Source: Lachnospiraceae bacterium (GTDB taxonomy: Bacteria > Bacillota > Clostridia > Lachnospirales > Lachnospiraceae). Taken from it: a stretch of DNA of 55,734 nt. Each line of letters starts with the position of its first letter. Positions within the stretch are counted from its first letter, which is position 1. The DNA lies in the NCBI GenBank assembly GCA_017557525.1, contig JAFYYN010000047.1, positions 1-55,734 of the forward strand, in the 5' to 3' direction. Below are positions 1 to 7,911 of the stretch, in pieces. Both the position numbers and the translations under genes were made by a program. Under the pieces are notes generated by a model. It was not told the origin of the DNA. It made no database searches and worked only from the letters and a program-made list of their open reading frames with translations.

Positions 1-1
1 G

Positions 2-103
2 AATCTTTCATATATGGTTAATAAAGGTAGTTTAAAGCCGGTGAAAGAAGATGTGAAGGGAAATCTTTATCAAAAGGGGAATTTGTATAATCTTGATGAA
101 TGA
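2..103 (+). CDS. C-terminal fragment of an unidentified gene (cut by window edge)
   Basis: Frame 2 is open from the window edge to a TGA at 101-103 and encodes 33 residues ending NLDE. It is lysine- and asparagine-rich with no recognisable motif. Nothing upstream is visible, so this could be a genuine gene end or a chance open frame. The next gene starts about 150 bp later and no clear terminator lies between. Confidence 0.3.
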   Translation, partial: NLSYMVNKGSLKPVKEDVKGNLYQKGNLYNLDE

Positions 104-249
104 ATATAGAAATGGGAAGCGGATGGCTGATAAGGTTGTTTGATTCTTTAAAATTTGGGCTGAAATATGAATAGTTATACTTTTATCTAAAAAAATTTCC
201 AAAAATGTGTCACCTTTAGCGTCATTGCTTCGTTCTATATAATAGAGGG

Positions 250-996
250 GTGAAAGAGCAAATTCTCTTTGAACATCAGAATATCGAAAATTTCTATATT
301 TGGAAGAATGGAAAGTTAAGTGAACCTAAATCATTTAATGGAAGTCTTATACAGATTATTTATGATGCCTATAATTATAAAAACCATTATGGAACGATAT
401 CGGTTCCTGAAGCAAAAATGATAGGTTCATATAACGGGGATGGGACATTTACCGGTCAAGGAGGTGTTTTAGTACGGGGTGAGTTTGGAGCTTATAGGAT
501 GTATTCAAATAATATAACCTGGCGGATGGATGCGGATGGTAATATTGAAACTGTTGGAGATATTTTTGATGTGCCTGTGAACTTTGAAAACGAGAGAGAG
601 TTCATTAACAGTTTTTCAAATACAGGGTTAATAAAGTATTGGGAAGATACTTTTAACAATAATCCTGAAAACTTATACAGAGAAATATACATCAAGCTGG
701 AACTTGATCTGAATGTTTCCGCAGAACCATACGCTTCATCTCCTAAAACCCATATGCCTCCCGGATATGTCGTGATAGACAAAACCGATGCAAAAAGTAA
801 GATCCACATCAGATATATGACAGACGGAATGTGTGCAGTAGACGATGGTGAAAATGCAGGACTCTCCGGCTGGTTAGACCTGGCTGACATAGAATCGTAT
901 GTCTGTGATCAGGAAATTTTTGCAAAAGCAAAGAAAGAAAATCCGTATGGCACTGTAATAGATGCACTTTTCAGTAATCTGAACCATGCCGGATAA
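250..996 (+). CDS. Hypothetical protein, GTG start, possibly leaderless
   Basis: A 248-residue soluble-looking protein with no signal peptide or membrane segment; I do not recognise the family. It is rich in aromatic and acidic residues, with a Gly-rich stretch near residues 60-75 (NGDGTFTGQGG) and a C-terminal half containing PPGYVVIDKTDAK and a short Asp/Glu segment. The frame opens after a TAG at 217-219, and the first usable start is GTG at 250. No Shine-Dalgarno sequence precedes it, but a perfect TATAAT sits at 238-243, so transcription would begin almost on the start codon. An alternative is a gene whose 5' end has decayed, with translation from an internal ATG (418). It converges on the AAA ATPase downstream, with a hairpin between them. 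Confidence 0.6.
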   Translation: MKEQILFEHQNIENFYIWKNGKLSEPKSFNGSLIQIIYDAYNYKNHYGTISVPEAKMIGSYNGDGTFTGQGGVLVRGEFGAYRMYSNNITWRMDADGNIETVGDIFDVPVNFENEREFINSFSNTGLIKYWEDTFNNNPENLYREIYIKLELDLNVSAEPYASSPKTHMPPGYVVIDKTDAKSKIHIRYMTDGMCAVDDGENAGLSGWLDLADIESYVCDQEIFAKAKKENPYGTVIDALFSNLNHAG

Positions 997-1018
997 TTTA
1001 AAATTCTCATAGTTAGAG

Positions 1019-1071
1019 ACAGGGGACGGTATTGTATAGCTGAAATTTGGTGACACAGGACCGTCCCCTGT
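1019..1071. repeat. REP-like inverted repeat between convergent genes
   Basis: A 12-bp perfect inverted repeat, ACAGGGGACGGT at 1019-1030 and its complement at 1060-1071, encloses a 29-base loop. The GGGACGGT core recurs in the element at 54940-55010. Similar hairpins are associated in many genomes with REP-associated tyrosine transposases. Its position between convergent genes would let it act as a bidirectional transcript end, although U-tracts are poor. Confidence 0.6.
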
Positions 1072-1073
1072 TA

Positions 1074-2123
1074 TTATTCGTCATAGTTATCCAATACATA
1101 TTCTTCAAACAGCGGTAAGGTAAAACTGACATATCCACGATCTTCGCCATTTACTATACCGCGTTTTACCAAGCGTTTACGGTATGGATTGAACTCGTTA
1201 GTTTCCATATTAAGTTCTTTACGAATTTCAGAAACTTTTCCGGATTTAACTCTGGCGATACCGTAAGCCAGCCTTTTGTCGCCCTTTGATAAGCCGGACC
1301 AGATTTTCTCATATACATAATCTTCCAGGTATTGTCTGAAGTCACCTAAGGCATCTTTGTAATTTCCGTTATTGCTCCAAGTAAAGTAACCTAATACTTG
1401 GAATGCAAATGAATATCCTTTTGTTAGTTTAGCCATATACATAGCGGTTTGATCGTTTATTTTGAAGGCTTCTTTATAATTTTCTGCTATGGTTCTGATA
1501 TTTAATGGTTTGAGTTCTATCTTAGGTGCTCTATATAGAAAAGTCAGTGTTTTTTCATTCTGCAATAAATCTATATTTTCATATAGCCCTGTCATTATTA
1601 AAAATATCGGAAGATTCTTTCTGATAAAAATCTGAAATGAACCGGCGAATACCCGCATATTGGCGGTGTTAGCAACTTCATCAATTGTAATAAGCAGTTT
1701 CTTTTTGCTTTTTTTTATTGTTAAAAGCATTTTTTCCAGAGCTGTTTCTATATCCCTTATAGGAGCCACGCCATCTATTTCTACTCCAAAACCAAAGAAA
1801 GATAAATTGATCTTAGCACTTTTGAACATTTGGGCAAGTGCTGTTTCTCCGGATAATTTAGCCGCCAGCCCCTCTAACAGGTCCAGTTCAGGGTTTAGTT
1901 CAACAGTTATCCAGTCACCGGAGGCCTGGATTTTTTGAGATAACTCTGTCATATACACTGTTTTGCCACTGCCTCTTACTCCTGTAATCATATAGATTTG
2001 CTGTGAAGGATTATCATCGTTAAAAGTCTCAATGATATCATTCATGCTTGAATTTCGTGAAATAATCTGCTTGGGTGACTTGCCGAAACTCAGGGTGTAT
2101 GGGTTTTTAAGTGTTTGTGCCAT
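1074..2123 (-). CDS. AAA-type ATP-binding protein with C-terminal winged-helix-like region
   Basis: A 349-residue P-loop ATPase. Walker A is GVRGSGKT at about residues 48-55; Walker B is LLITIDEV near 143-150. The layout (ATPase core, alpha-helical lid, then a C-terminal part with KSGKVSEIRKELNMETNEFNPYRKRLVKRGIV) resembles ORC/Cdc6-like AAA ATPases with a winged helix, a type found in multiple copies in many Clostridia under the name 'ATP-binding protein'. The cellular role is not established. An AAGGAG site lies 7 bp upstream of the ATG. It is monocistronic, with its own strong promoter (2229-2257), and seven direct repeats fill its leader, suggesting autoregulation or binding by the product. 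Confidence 0.85.
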   Translation of the reverse strand: MAQTLKNPYTLSFGKSPKQIISRNSSMNDIIETFNDDNPSQQIYMITGVRGSGKTVYMTELSQKIQASGDWITVELNPELDLLEGLAAKLSGETALAQMFKSAKINLSFFGFGVEIDGVAPIRDIETALEKMLLTIKKSKKKLLITIDEVANTANMRVFAGSFQIFIRKNLPIFLIMTGLYENIDLLQNEKTLTFLYRAPKIELKPLNIRTIAENYKEAFKINDQTAMYMAKLTKGYSFAFQVLGYFTWSNNGNYKDALGDFRQYLEDYVYEKIWSGLSKGDKRLAYGIARVKSGKVSEIRKELNMETNEFNPYRKRLVKRGIVNGEDRGYVSFTLPLFEEYVLDNYDE

Positions 2124-2137
2124 ATCAATCTCCTTAA

Positions 2138-2226
2138 TTTACTGTCGTTTACTGTTTTGATTAATTTTTACTGTCGTTTACTGTTTCTAAAATCATTTAC
2201 TGTTTTTTACTGTCGTTTACTGTTTT
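2138..2226 (-). repeat. Seven ACAGTAAA iterons in the ATPase gene leader
   Basis: On the + strand the 8-mer TTTACTGT starts at 2138, 2148, 2167, 2177, 2196, 2206 and 2216, so spacings are 10, 19, 10, 19, 10 and 10 bp. The copies lie between the predicted transcription start and the ribosome site of the ATPase gene on the minus strand. The near-helical spacing suggests cooperative protein binding on one DNA face, or a repeated motif in the mRNA leader. Confidence 0.75.
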
Positions 2227-2228
2227 CG

Positions 2229-2257
2229 ATAGTAGCATTAAAATACCGCTTTGTCAA
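2229..2257 (-). promoter_or_regulatory. Promoter of the AAA ATPase gene
   Basis: Read on the minus strand: a perfect TTGACA (2257-2252), a 17-bp spacer and TACTAT (2234-2229) preceded by TGC, an extended -10. The iteron array begins immediately downstream. Confidence 0.65.
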
Positions 2258-2451
2258 TAGTAAATATTCATATTTTAAATATGCGTTTCGTACTATTGGA
2301 AATAGAGACAAAAGACATACCTGAGATTAAAGATATGGTTGCCATAATATCAGGTATAGACAGCAATTTATAATACTTTTCTCCTTAAAAAGCAGTCACT
2401 ATTTATAACGAATAATGCCAGACCTTATCCCAGGCCTGGTTCGAGAGATGG

Positions 2452-2480
2452 AGAGGTTTCCTACGGGAGGCCTCTTTTTT
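2452..2480 (+). terminator. Rho-independent terminator with UACG tetraloop
   Basis: AGAGGTTTCC and GGAGGCCTCT pair over 10 bp (two G-U pairs) around a C(UACG)G loop and run into six T residues. No annotated + strand gene lies just upstream, so it ends an unidentified short transcript; a TATAAT at 2369-2374 is a possible -10 for one. Confidence 0.7.
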
Positions 2481-2497
2481 GTAAGCTGTCGATACTT

Positions 2498-2534
2498 CCC
2501 TGTCTTATGACAATAACAATCAGGGCTTTTTTTT
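2498..2534 (+). terminator. Possible second terminator upstream of the MATE gene
   Basis: CCCTG (2498-2502) pairs with CAGGG (2521-2525), followed by a run of eight T residues after a C. The stem is short and the loop is long (18 bases), so this is weaker than the terminator just before it. Confidence 0.35.
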
Positions 2535-2549
2535 GAGCAATTTTTGTAG

Positions 2550-2578
2550 TTGACCTTTTGGACAGATTTTGCTACAAT
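2550..2578 (+). promoter_or_regulatory. Promoter of the MATE exporter gene
   Basis: TTGACC at 2550-2555, a 17-bp spacer and TACAAT at 2573-2578 with an upstream TGC extended -10. It leaves a leader of about 38 nt before the ATG at 2623. Confidence 0.7.
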
Positions 2579-2622
2579 GATAAATTGGTATTTTATGAAG
2601 ATATATGAAAGAGTAGGAAAAA

Positions 2623-4026
2623 ATGAAACTATATAAGAAAGATCCCGAGTTTTACAAGAGGGTGTTTAAGCTGGCACTGCCGATAGCTTTCCAGAGCCTG
2701 ATCACAACAGGCGTAAATATGCTGGACAACATCATGGTGGGTCAGCTGCAGGATGAGAAGATCACGGCGGTTGCTCAGGCAAACGTATTTATAGGTATAT
2801 ACCATATTCTTTGTATGGGTCTCGGTATGGGAGCATCCGTACTTGTTTCACGTTACTGGGGTATGAAAAACTCTGAGAACGGTAATAAGGAAGAAGCCGG
2901 ACATGCTTTAAAGCAGACGGTAACCCTGATGCTGAGGCTGACTATAGGGCTTGCAGCTGTTTTTGCAATTGTCACTGCTCTGGTTCCAAGGTTTATCATG
3001 TCTATATATACCGATAACCCGGTAGTTATGGAGTTTGGTGCCAATTATTTCCGGTATTCGATCCCCACCTATTTCTTCCTTGGTGTTTCGTTGGTTACAA
3101 CTATCGTGCTCAGAAGCGTAGGACAGGTTAAGCTGCCGATGTTTGTTTCCATAGGTGCTTTTTTCGTCAATATGGGTGCAAACTATACTTTTATCTTCGG
3201 TCATTTCGGTGCGCCGAGGATGGAAGAGTCAGGCGCGGCTCTCGGTACCCTTATTGCCAGAATTTTTGAGGCTTCCTGCATCATGATTTATTTCCTGTGC
3301 ATAGACAAAAAGATTGGCTATAAACTTAAGGACTTACTGCTTAAGACCAGAAATCTGATCGGGGAATATTTCAGGATATGTATCCCTGTACTTATAAGTG
3401 ACGGTATCCTTGCTATAGGTAACAGTACTGTAGCCAGCGTTATTGGTAAGCTGAGCGATCAGTTTGCTGCCGCAAATTCAATCACAGCTACTACTCAGCA
3501 GTTGAGCACCGTTATGATACAGGGTGTTTGCCAGGCTGGTGCTATAGTTACCGGTCAGACCTTAGGTAGTGGTGGAAAAGAGAAGACTCAGGAGCAGGGC
3601 TGGTTGTTCTTAGGCCTTGGTTTTGCTCTCGGTGCTGTTTCTGCCGGGATACTTATGATCATCTGTAATCCAATTATCAACAGTTATACAGGCGCCACCG
3701 AAGAGGTTAAGGATATTGCCAGAAGCCTGATGAATGCTATAAGTCTTATCATTATCTTCCAGGCAACCAACAGTATCATGACTAAGGGTGTGCTCCGTGG
3801 CGGCGGCGATACCAAGATGCTCATGATAGCTGACAATATTTTTCTATGGGCTCTGTCAATCCCGTTGGGGTATCTCGCAGGACATGTATTTCATCTTGAG
3901 GTGTTCTGGGTTTACTTTGCACTTAAGATCGATCAGGTAACGAAGACTATCTGGTGCGTGATAAGACTCAGGAGCGGGAAGTGGATTAAAAAGATTTCTA
4001 CCGGTAAGAGTGTGAAGAAGGCGTGA
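2623..4026 (+). CDS. MATE family multidrug/metabolite exporter
   Basis: A 467-residue polytopic membrane protein, close to the usual MATE length of 440-470. The N-terminal half has the family pattern: ALPIAFQSLITTGVNMLDNIMVGQL followed by QANVF and VLVSRYWG. Two homologous six-helix bundles are visible, the second starting near residue 240 (CIPVLISDGILAIGNSTVASVIG). The fold exports cationic compounds or metabolites in exchange for Na+ or H+; the substrate cannot be read from sequence. It appears monocistronic, with its own promoter and a strong hairpin (4039-4079) after the stop. Upstream regulatory RNA was sought but none could be recognised. Confidence 0.92.
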   Translation: MKLYKKDPEFYKRVFKLALPIAFQSLITTGVNMLDNIMVGQLQDEKITAVAQANVFIGIYHILCMGLGMGASVLVSRYWGMKNSENGNKEEAGHALKQTVTLMLRLTIGLAAVFAIVTALVPRFIMSIYTDNPVVMEFGANYFRYSIPTYFFLGVSLVTTIVLRSVGQVKLPMFVSIGAFFVNMGANYTFIFGHFGAPRMEESGAALGTLIARIFEASCIMIYFLCIDKKIGYKLKDLLLKTRNLIGEYFRICIPVLISDGILAIGNSTVASVIGKLSDQFAAANSITATTQQLSTVMIQGVCQAGAIVTGQTLGSGGKEKTQEQGWLFLGLGFALGAVSAGILMIICNPIINSYTGATEEVKDIARSLMNAISLIIIFQATNSIMTKGVLRGGGDTKMLMIADNIFLWALSIPLGYLAGHVFHLEVFWVYFALKIDQVTKTIWCVIRLRSGKWIKKISTGKSVKKA

Positions 4027-4038
4027 GTTTATATTGAC

Positions 4039-4079
4039 GGCGGAGTCCGTACGGATACATCACCAGTCCGGACTCCGCC
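4039..4079 (+). terminator. Long perfect hairpin after the MATE gene
   Basis: GGCGGAGTCCG at 4039-4049 pairs perfectly with CGGACTCCGCC at 4069-4079 around a 19-base loop. There is no T-run after it, so it may be an RNA-stabilising or REP-type hairpin rather than an intrinsic terminator. Confidence 0.55.
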
Positions 4080-4132
4080 TGTGCAAGTAATAATTTATGT
4101 TAAATTTTCATGATAAGAGAGGATACAAGATC

Positions 4133-6550
4133 ATGGATAAAAAGAATAAAGAAATTGATAACAAGAGTGATAATAAGAGAAAGTATATCGCGATTGCCTT
4201 GGCTGCGGTAGCTGTGCTTGCAATAGGGATTATCATAGGTATTGTTATCGGAAATTCGGGGAAGAAGGATAAAGATAAAACGCAGGTAGGTACAGTAGCA
4301 GAAAAAAATGGTAATGCTGATACTGCGAATACACAGAATGGAAAAACCGATAACTCTGCAGATTCACAGACAGGCAATATTAGTAACAATTCTGATAGTA
4401 CCAATATAGATAGTGAAGATAAATCTTCTGTTGAGGATAACAATTCATCAGTCGAGGATAACGAATCTTCATTCAATAATAGTTCATCGAATAATAACGA
4501 TAATAAGTCTGATAATAACAACTCCGATGGTAATGATAAGTCAGATAAGGGTGATGTAGAGAATAACGATAATACAAACAAGACGGATAATTCGGATAAG
4601 ACTAATAACTCAGGTAAGTCAGATAACACCGGTGAAGATATAATTGACAACACAGATAAATCTGATAATAATGATGAAATAACAGATAATGATAACACAG
4701 ATAACACCGGAAATATTGATGATGACGATAATGCATCAGATGTCGGAAATGATACCGGTAATACTGAAAAAACGGATAATGACAGTAAAGATGATAAGGC
4801 AGACGATAAGTCCGATGATAAGGGTGGAAATGATACCAAGGGCGGTTACGTACTGACATACACAGTTGATAACTCCTGGGCTGATGGCAGCACAAATATG
4901 TTTGGTGTGCAGATCGGCATTACAAATAATACCGACAGCGCTGTAAATGGCTGGAAGCTGGTACTTGATGTTGAGGGTCTGGCTTCGGTAAGCGGCTGGA
5001 ATGGTACTTTTTCACCGGATAAAAACTTCCTTACTGTAACTGACGCAGGCTACAACGGCGATATTTATGCCGGTGGGACAATTGTTATAGGATGTAACCT
5101 CGGTACTTCCGCAAGCAAGGTGAATATTAAAGCCGCCAAGCTCAACGGAAAGGCTATGACCGTTGTCAGCGGTAAGGTTGATCAGAATGATCCAGGATTA
5201 AAGAATGACAATAACGGTGGCAACGGAAACAATGGCGGAAATGGCAATGGAAACAACAGTGGTTCAGGAAACAGTGATTCCGACAAGCAGGGCCAGGACC
5301 TCATCAATGAGATAAAAGAAAATACTAAGGGTAAGAAGGGTGACGACTGGCTGCATACAGACGGCAAGAATATCCTCGACAAGGATGGCAAGAAGGTTTG
5401 GCTCACCGGTCTTAACTGGTTTGGATACAACACAGGTACAAATACGTTTGACGGTCTTTGGAACAGTCAGCTTAAACCTACAGTAAAGGCTATTGCAGAT
5501 CATGGCTTTAACCTGATAAGAGTGCCGATCTCTGCTGAACTTATCAACCAGTGGTCAAAGGGTGAGTACCCGAGAGCAAATTACAACAACGCATATAACA
5601 CAGAGCTTAACAGCATGAACAGCCTTGAGATATTTGATTATTTCCTGGCTCTTGCTGAAGAGAACGGTATCAAGGTTATGCCGGATATCCACTCTGCCGA
5701 AACAAATGCTTCGGGACATAACGTTAATCTCTGGTATACCGATAAGGTAAAGGTTAATGATTATTATCACGCATTGGAGTGGATGGCTGAGCGTTATAAG
5801 GATAATGATACGATCATTGCGTTTGACTTAAAGAATGAGCCTCACGGAAAGCCTTTTGAGGGTGACGGTGCTGCCATCTGGAATGATTCAAAGAAAGCAA
5901 ATAACTGGAAATATGTTGCAGAGACTGCTGCGGCTAAGGTGCTTGCTAAAAATCCTAATGTTCTGATAATGGTTGAGGGTATTGAAATTTACCCTGTTGA
6001 CATTAAGAAGAATTCGGATTATAGTTCTAAAAACGACAAAGATTACTACTTCAACTGGTGGGGTGGAAATTTACGAGGTGTAGCTGATTATCCTGTCAAC
6101 CTTGGAAAGTATCAGGATAAGCTGGTTTATTCACCTCATGATTATGGCCCTACAGTTTATGAGCAGCCTTGGTTTGAGGGTAAGTACACTTATGATTCAT
6201 TGATGAAGGACTGCTGGCATGATAACTGGTTCTACATCTACGAGAAAAATATAGCTCCTCTGCTCATCGGTGAGTGGGGCGGTTTCATGAGAGAACCCAA
6301 CCTTACATGGATGACATACATGAGGCAGTTGATCAAGAAGTATCATCTTAACCACACCTTCTGGTGCTTGAATGCCAACTCAGGCGACACCGGCGGACTG
6401 CTGCTTGATGATTTTACTACATGGGATACAGAGAAGTATAACTTTGTTAAGGAAGTCCTTTGGCAGGAAGGCGGCAAGTTCGTAGGACTTGACCATGAGA
6501 TAGCGCTAGGGAAAAATGGTATTTCGCTAAAGGATGCGAAGGGGCTTTAA
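4133..6550 (+). CDS. Membrane-anchored GH5 (subfamily 1-like) endoglucanase with CBM2
   Basis: An 805-residue cellulase. A Lys-rich cytoplasmic tail is followed by one membrane helix (about residues 18-40) with no cleavage site, giving an N-in anchor. Residues about 45-238 are a low-complexity Asp/Asn/Ser/Lys spacer. Residues about 240-342 match CBM2 (NGWKLVLDV, SGWNGTF, GDIYAGGTIVIG). A Gly/Asn linker leads to the GH5 domain (about 403-805) with LNWFGYNTGT, LIRVPIS, acid/base Glu in LKNEPHG (about 569), LVYSPHDYG and nucleophile Glu in GEWGG (about 714). The SGDTGGLL motif is typical of the subfamily of Acidothermus E1. It should cleave internal beta-1,4-glucosidic bonds at the cell surface. 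I chose ATG 4133 (GAGAGG upstream) over the in-frame ATG at 4097, which lacks a ribosome site. Confidence 0.9.
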   Translation: MDKKNKEIDNKSDNKRKYIAIALAAVAVLAIGIIIGIVIGNSGKKDKDKTQVGTVAEKNGNADTANTQNGKTDNSADSQTGNISNNSDSTNIDSEDKSSVEDNNSSVEDNESSFNNSSSNNNDNKSDNNNSDGNDKSDKGDVENNDNTNKTDNSDKTNNSGKSDNTGEDIIDNTDKSDNNDEITDNDNTDNTGNIDDDDNASDVGNDTGNTEKTDNDSKDDKADDKSDDKGGNDTKGGYVLTYTVDNSWADGSTNMFGVQIGITNNTDSAVNGWKLVLDVEGLASVSGWNGTFSPDKNFLTVTDAGYNGDIYAGGTIVIGCNLGTSASKVNIKAAKLNGKAMTVVSGKVDQNDPGLKNDNNGGNGNNGGNGNGNNSGSGNSDSDKQGQDLINEIKENTKGKKGDDWLHTDGKNILDKDGKKVWLTGLNWFGYNTGTNTFDGLWNSQLKPTVKAIADHGFNLIRVPISAELINQWSKGEYPRANYNNAYNTELNSMNSLEIFDYFLALAEENGIKVMPDIHSAETNASGHNVNLWYTDKVKVNDYYHALEWMAERYKDNDTIIAFDLKNEPHGKPFEGDGAAIWNDSKKANNWKYVAETAAAKVLAKNPNVLIMVEGIEIYPVDIKKNSDYSSKNDKDYYFNWWGGNLRGVADYPVNLGKYQDKLVYSPHDYGPTVYEQPWFEGKYTYDSLMKDCWHDNWFYIYEKNIAPLLIGEWGGFMREPNLTWMTYMRQLIKKYHLNHTFWCLNANSGDTGGLLLDDFTTWDTEKYNFVKEVLWQEGGKFVGLDHEIALGKNGISLKDAKGL

Positions 6551-6567
6551 TGATATTAATATCTTAA

Positions 6568-6600
6568 GGCTTCCCCTTGAGGGGAAGGCTGAGGTGTAGT
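6568..6600. repeat. Interspersed hairpin repeat fragment
   Basis: CTTCCCC (6570-6576) and GGGGAAG (6581-6587) form a hairpin with a TTGA loop, followed by GGCTGAGGTGT. Related pieces (CTGATGAGGTGTTT) occur near 15811 and 23429, and degenerate TTCCC/GGGGA hairpins near 25891 and 55071. This looks like a fragmentary dispersed repeat family at gene borders. Confidence 0.5.
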
Positions 6601-6651
6601 GGTAGGCAATAAGTATAGTGTTGCGAAGTTAAAAGTGAAAAGGAGTACAAG

Positions 6652-7854
6652 ATGAGATTAAATCCGATTATCGTATCATTACTTGATACGGATCTTTACA
6701 AATTTAACATGAACCAGGTTATGTTCCACAAGCATCCCGATTTGATCGGTGAGTATATGTTTAAATGTCGTAACGAGGATATAGTATTCACACGCGAGAT
6801 GTTTGACGAGATAAATGAGCAGATTGATTATCTGTGCACTCTGACATTCAGTAAGGAGGAGCTTGATTATCTGCGTTCAATACGTTTCATAAAGAGGGAC
6901 TACGTAGAGTTCTTAAGACTCTGGCATCCTATCAGGGACTATGTTTATACCGAGCTTAAGGATAACGGCGAGCTTATCTTAAAGGTGGATGGACCTCTGT
7001 TCTCAGCAATGCAGTTTGAGATTTATCTGCTTGAGATAGTAAACGAAGTTTATTTCCGTATGAGCTATGATTACATTAACTTAAGAAGGGCAGCAGAGGA
7101 AAGACTTGATCAGAAGATCAAGGACTTTAACAGCGGAAAATATACCTTCAGCTTTGCGGAATTCGGATGCCGCAGAAGGCTCTCAAGAGAGTGGGAGGAT
7201 GAAGCAGTAAGGCGCCTTTGCTCAGAAACAAAGCAGTGTGTGGGAACTTCAAATGTGTATCTTGCAATGAAGTACAAAGTAAAGCCTATCGGAACCTTCG
7301 CTCACGAATTTGTACAGATGTATCAGGGAATAGACAGCATACCGCTTGCATATACCAACCATTATGCAATGCAGGACTGGTATGATGAGTACAAGGGTGA
7401 TAACGGAACAGCCCTTACAGATACAGTAACTACAGATCTTTTCCTTATGGACTTTGACAGGTCAATGGTAAACAACTACACAGGCGTGCGCCATGACTCA
7501 GGGGACCCTTATGAGTGGGGAGAGAAGATAATAGCACATTATAAGAAATACGGTGTAGATCCTAAGACAAAAGTACTCCTCTTCAGTGACAGCCTTGATT
7601 TTGACAGGGCACAGGCACTTTATGAGTATTTTAAGGACAGAACCAAGGTATCATTCGGTATTGGAACCTTCGTATCAAATGACACAAACGAAGATGCTCT
7701 TAACATAGTTATTAAGCTTCAGTATGTTAACGGTCGTCCTGTAGCAAAAATAAGCGATTCGCCTGGAAAGGCTATGTGTTCGGATGAGGCATATTTAGAG
7801 TACTTGAAGAGTGCCGTGCAGTTCCGAATTGACAGAGAGAAGCAGAAAATTTAA
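6652..7854 (+). CDS. pncB: Nicotinate phosphoribosyltransferase
   Basis: A 400-residue enzyme of NAD salvage that joins nicotinate to PRPP, with ATP hydrolysis, to give nicotinate mononucleotide. The start, IVSLLDTDLYKFNMNQVMFHKHP, is the family signature; TNHYAMQDW holds the conserved histidine (about 237) that is phosphorylated in characterised enzymes; VRHDSGDP and LFSDSLDF match the phosphoribosyl-binding part. Length agrees with bacterial PncB of about 400 residues. AAGGAG lies 7 bp before the ATG. It stands alone between the cellulase and a convergent gene, with a hairpin after the stop. Confidence 0.95.
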   Translation: MRLNPIIVSLLDTDLYKFNMNQVMFHKHPDLIGEYMFKCRNEDIVFTREMFDEINEQIDYLCTLTFSKEELDYLRSIRFIKRDYVEFLRLWHPIRDYVYTELKDNGELILKVDGPLFSAMQFEIYLLEIVNEVYFRMSYDYINLRRAAEERLDQKIKDFNSGKYTFSFAEFGCRRRLSREWEDEAVRRLCSETKQCVGTSNVYLAMKYKVKPIGTFAHEFVQMYQGIDSIPLAYTNHYAMQDWYDEYKGDNGTALTDTVTTDLFLMDFDRSMVNNYTGVRHDSGDPYEWGEKIIAHYKKYGVDPKTKVLLFSDSLDFDRAQALYEYFKDRTKVSFGIGTFVSNDTNEDALNIVIKLQYVNGRPVAKISDSPGKAMCSDEAYLEYLKSAVQFRIDREKQKI

Positions 7855-7866
7855 AATCCTTAATAC

Positions 7867-7897
7867 GCAGGGAGAGGCTCTATATGTCTCTCCCTGC
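7867..7897. terminator. Bidirectional terminator between convergent genes
   Basis: GCAGGGAGAG (7867-7876) pairs perfectly with CTCTCCCTGC (7888-7897), loop GCTCTATATGT. A short T-rich stretch follows on the + strand. It separates pncB from the minus-strand secreted protein gene. Confidence 0.65.
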
Positions 7898-7911
7898 ATG
7901 CTTTTGCGCTA

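Noticed and set aside
2138-2226. CRISPR array
   Set aside because: Units are 8 bp with 2-11 bp spacers and no cas genes; they are iterons.
2281-2373. 30-codon frame starting ATG CGT TTC upstream of the MATE gene
   Set aside because: Codon use looks reasonable, but there is no ribosome site and no recognisable family; at best a gene remnant.
2381-2622. Riboswitch controlling the MATE exporter
   Set aside because: The MATE promoter (2550-2578) lies downstream of both hairpins, so they cannot be in its leader; no guanidine or other known motif seen.
4108-4895. Long minus-strand open frames opposite the cellulase linker
   Set aside because: They are mirror images of the low-complexity Asp/Asn/Ser codons, encode Ser/Leu or Tyr/His runs, and have no ribosome site.
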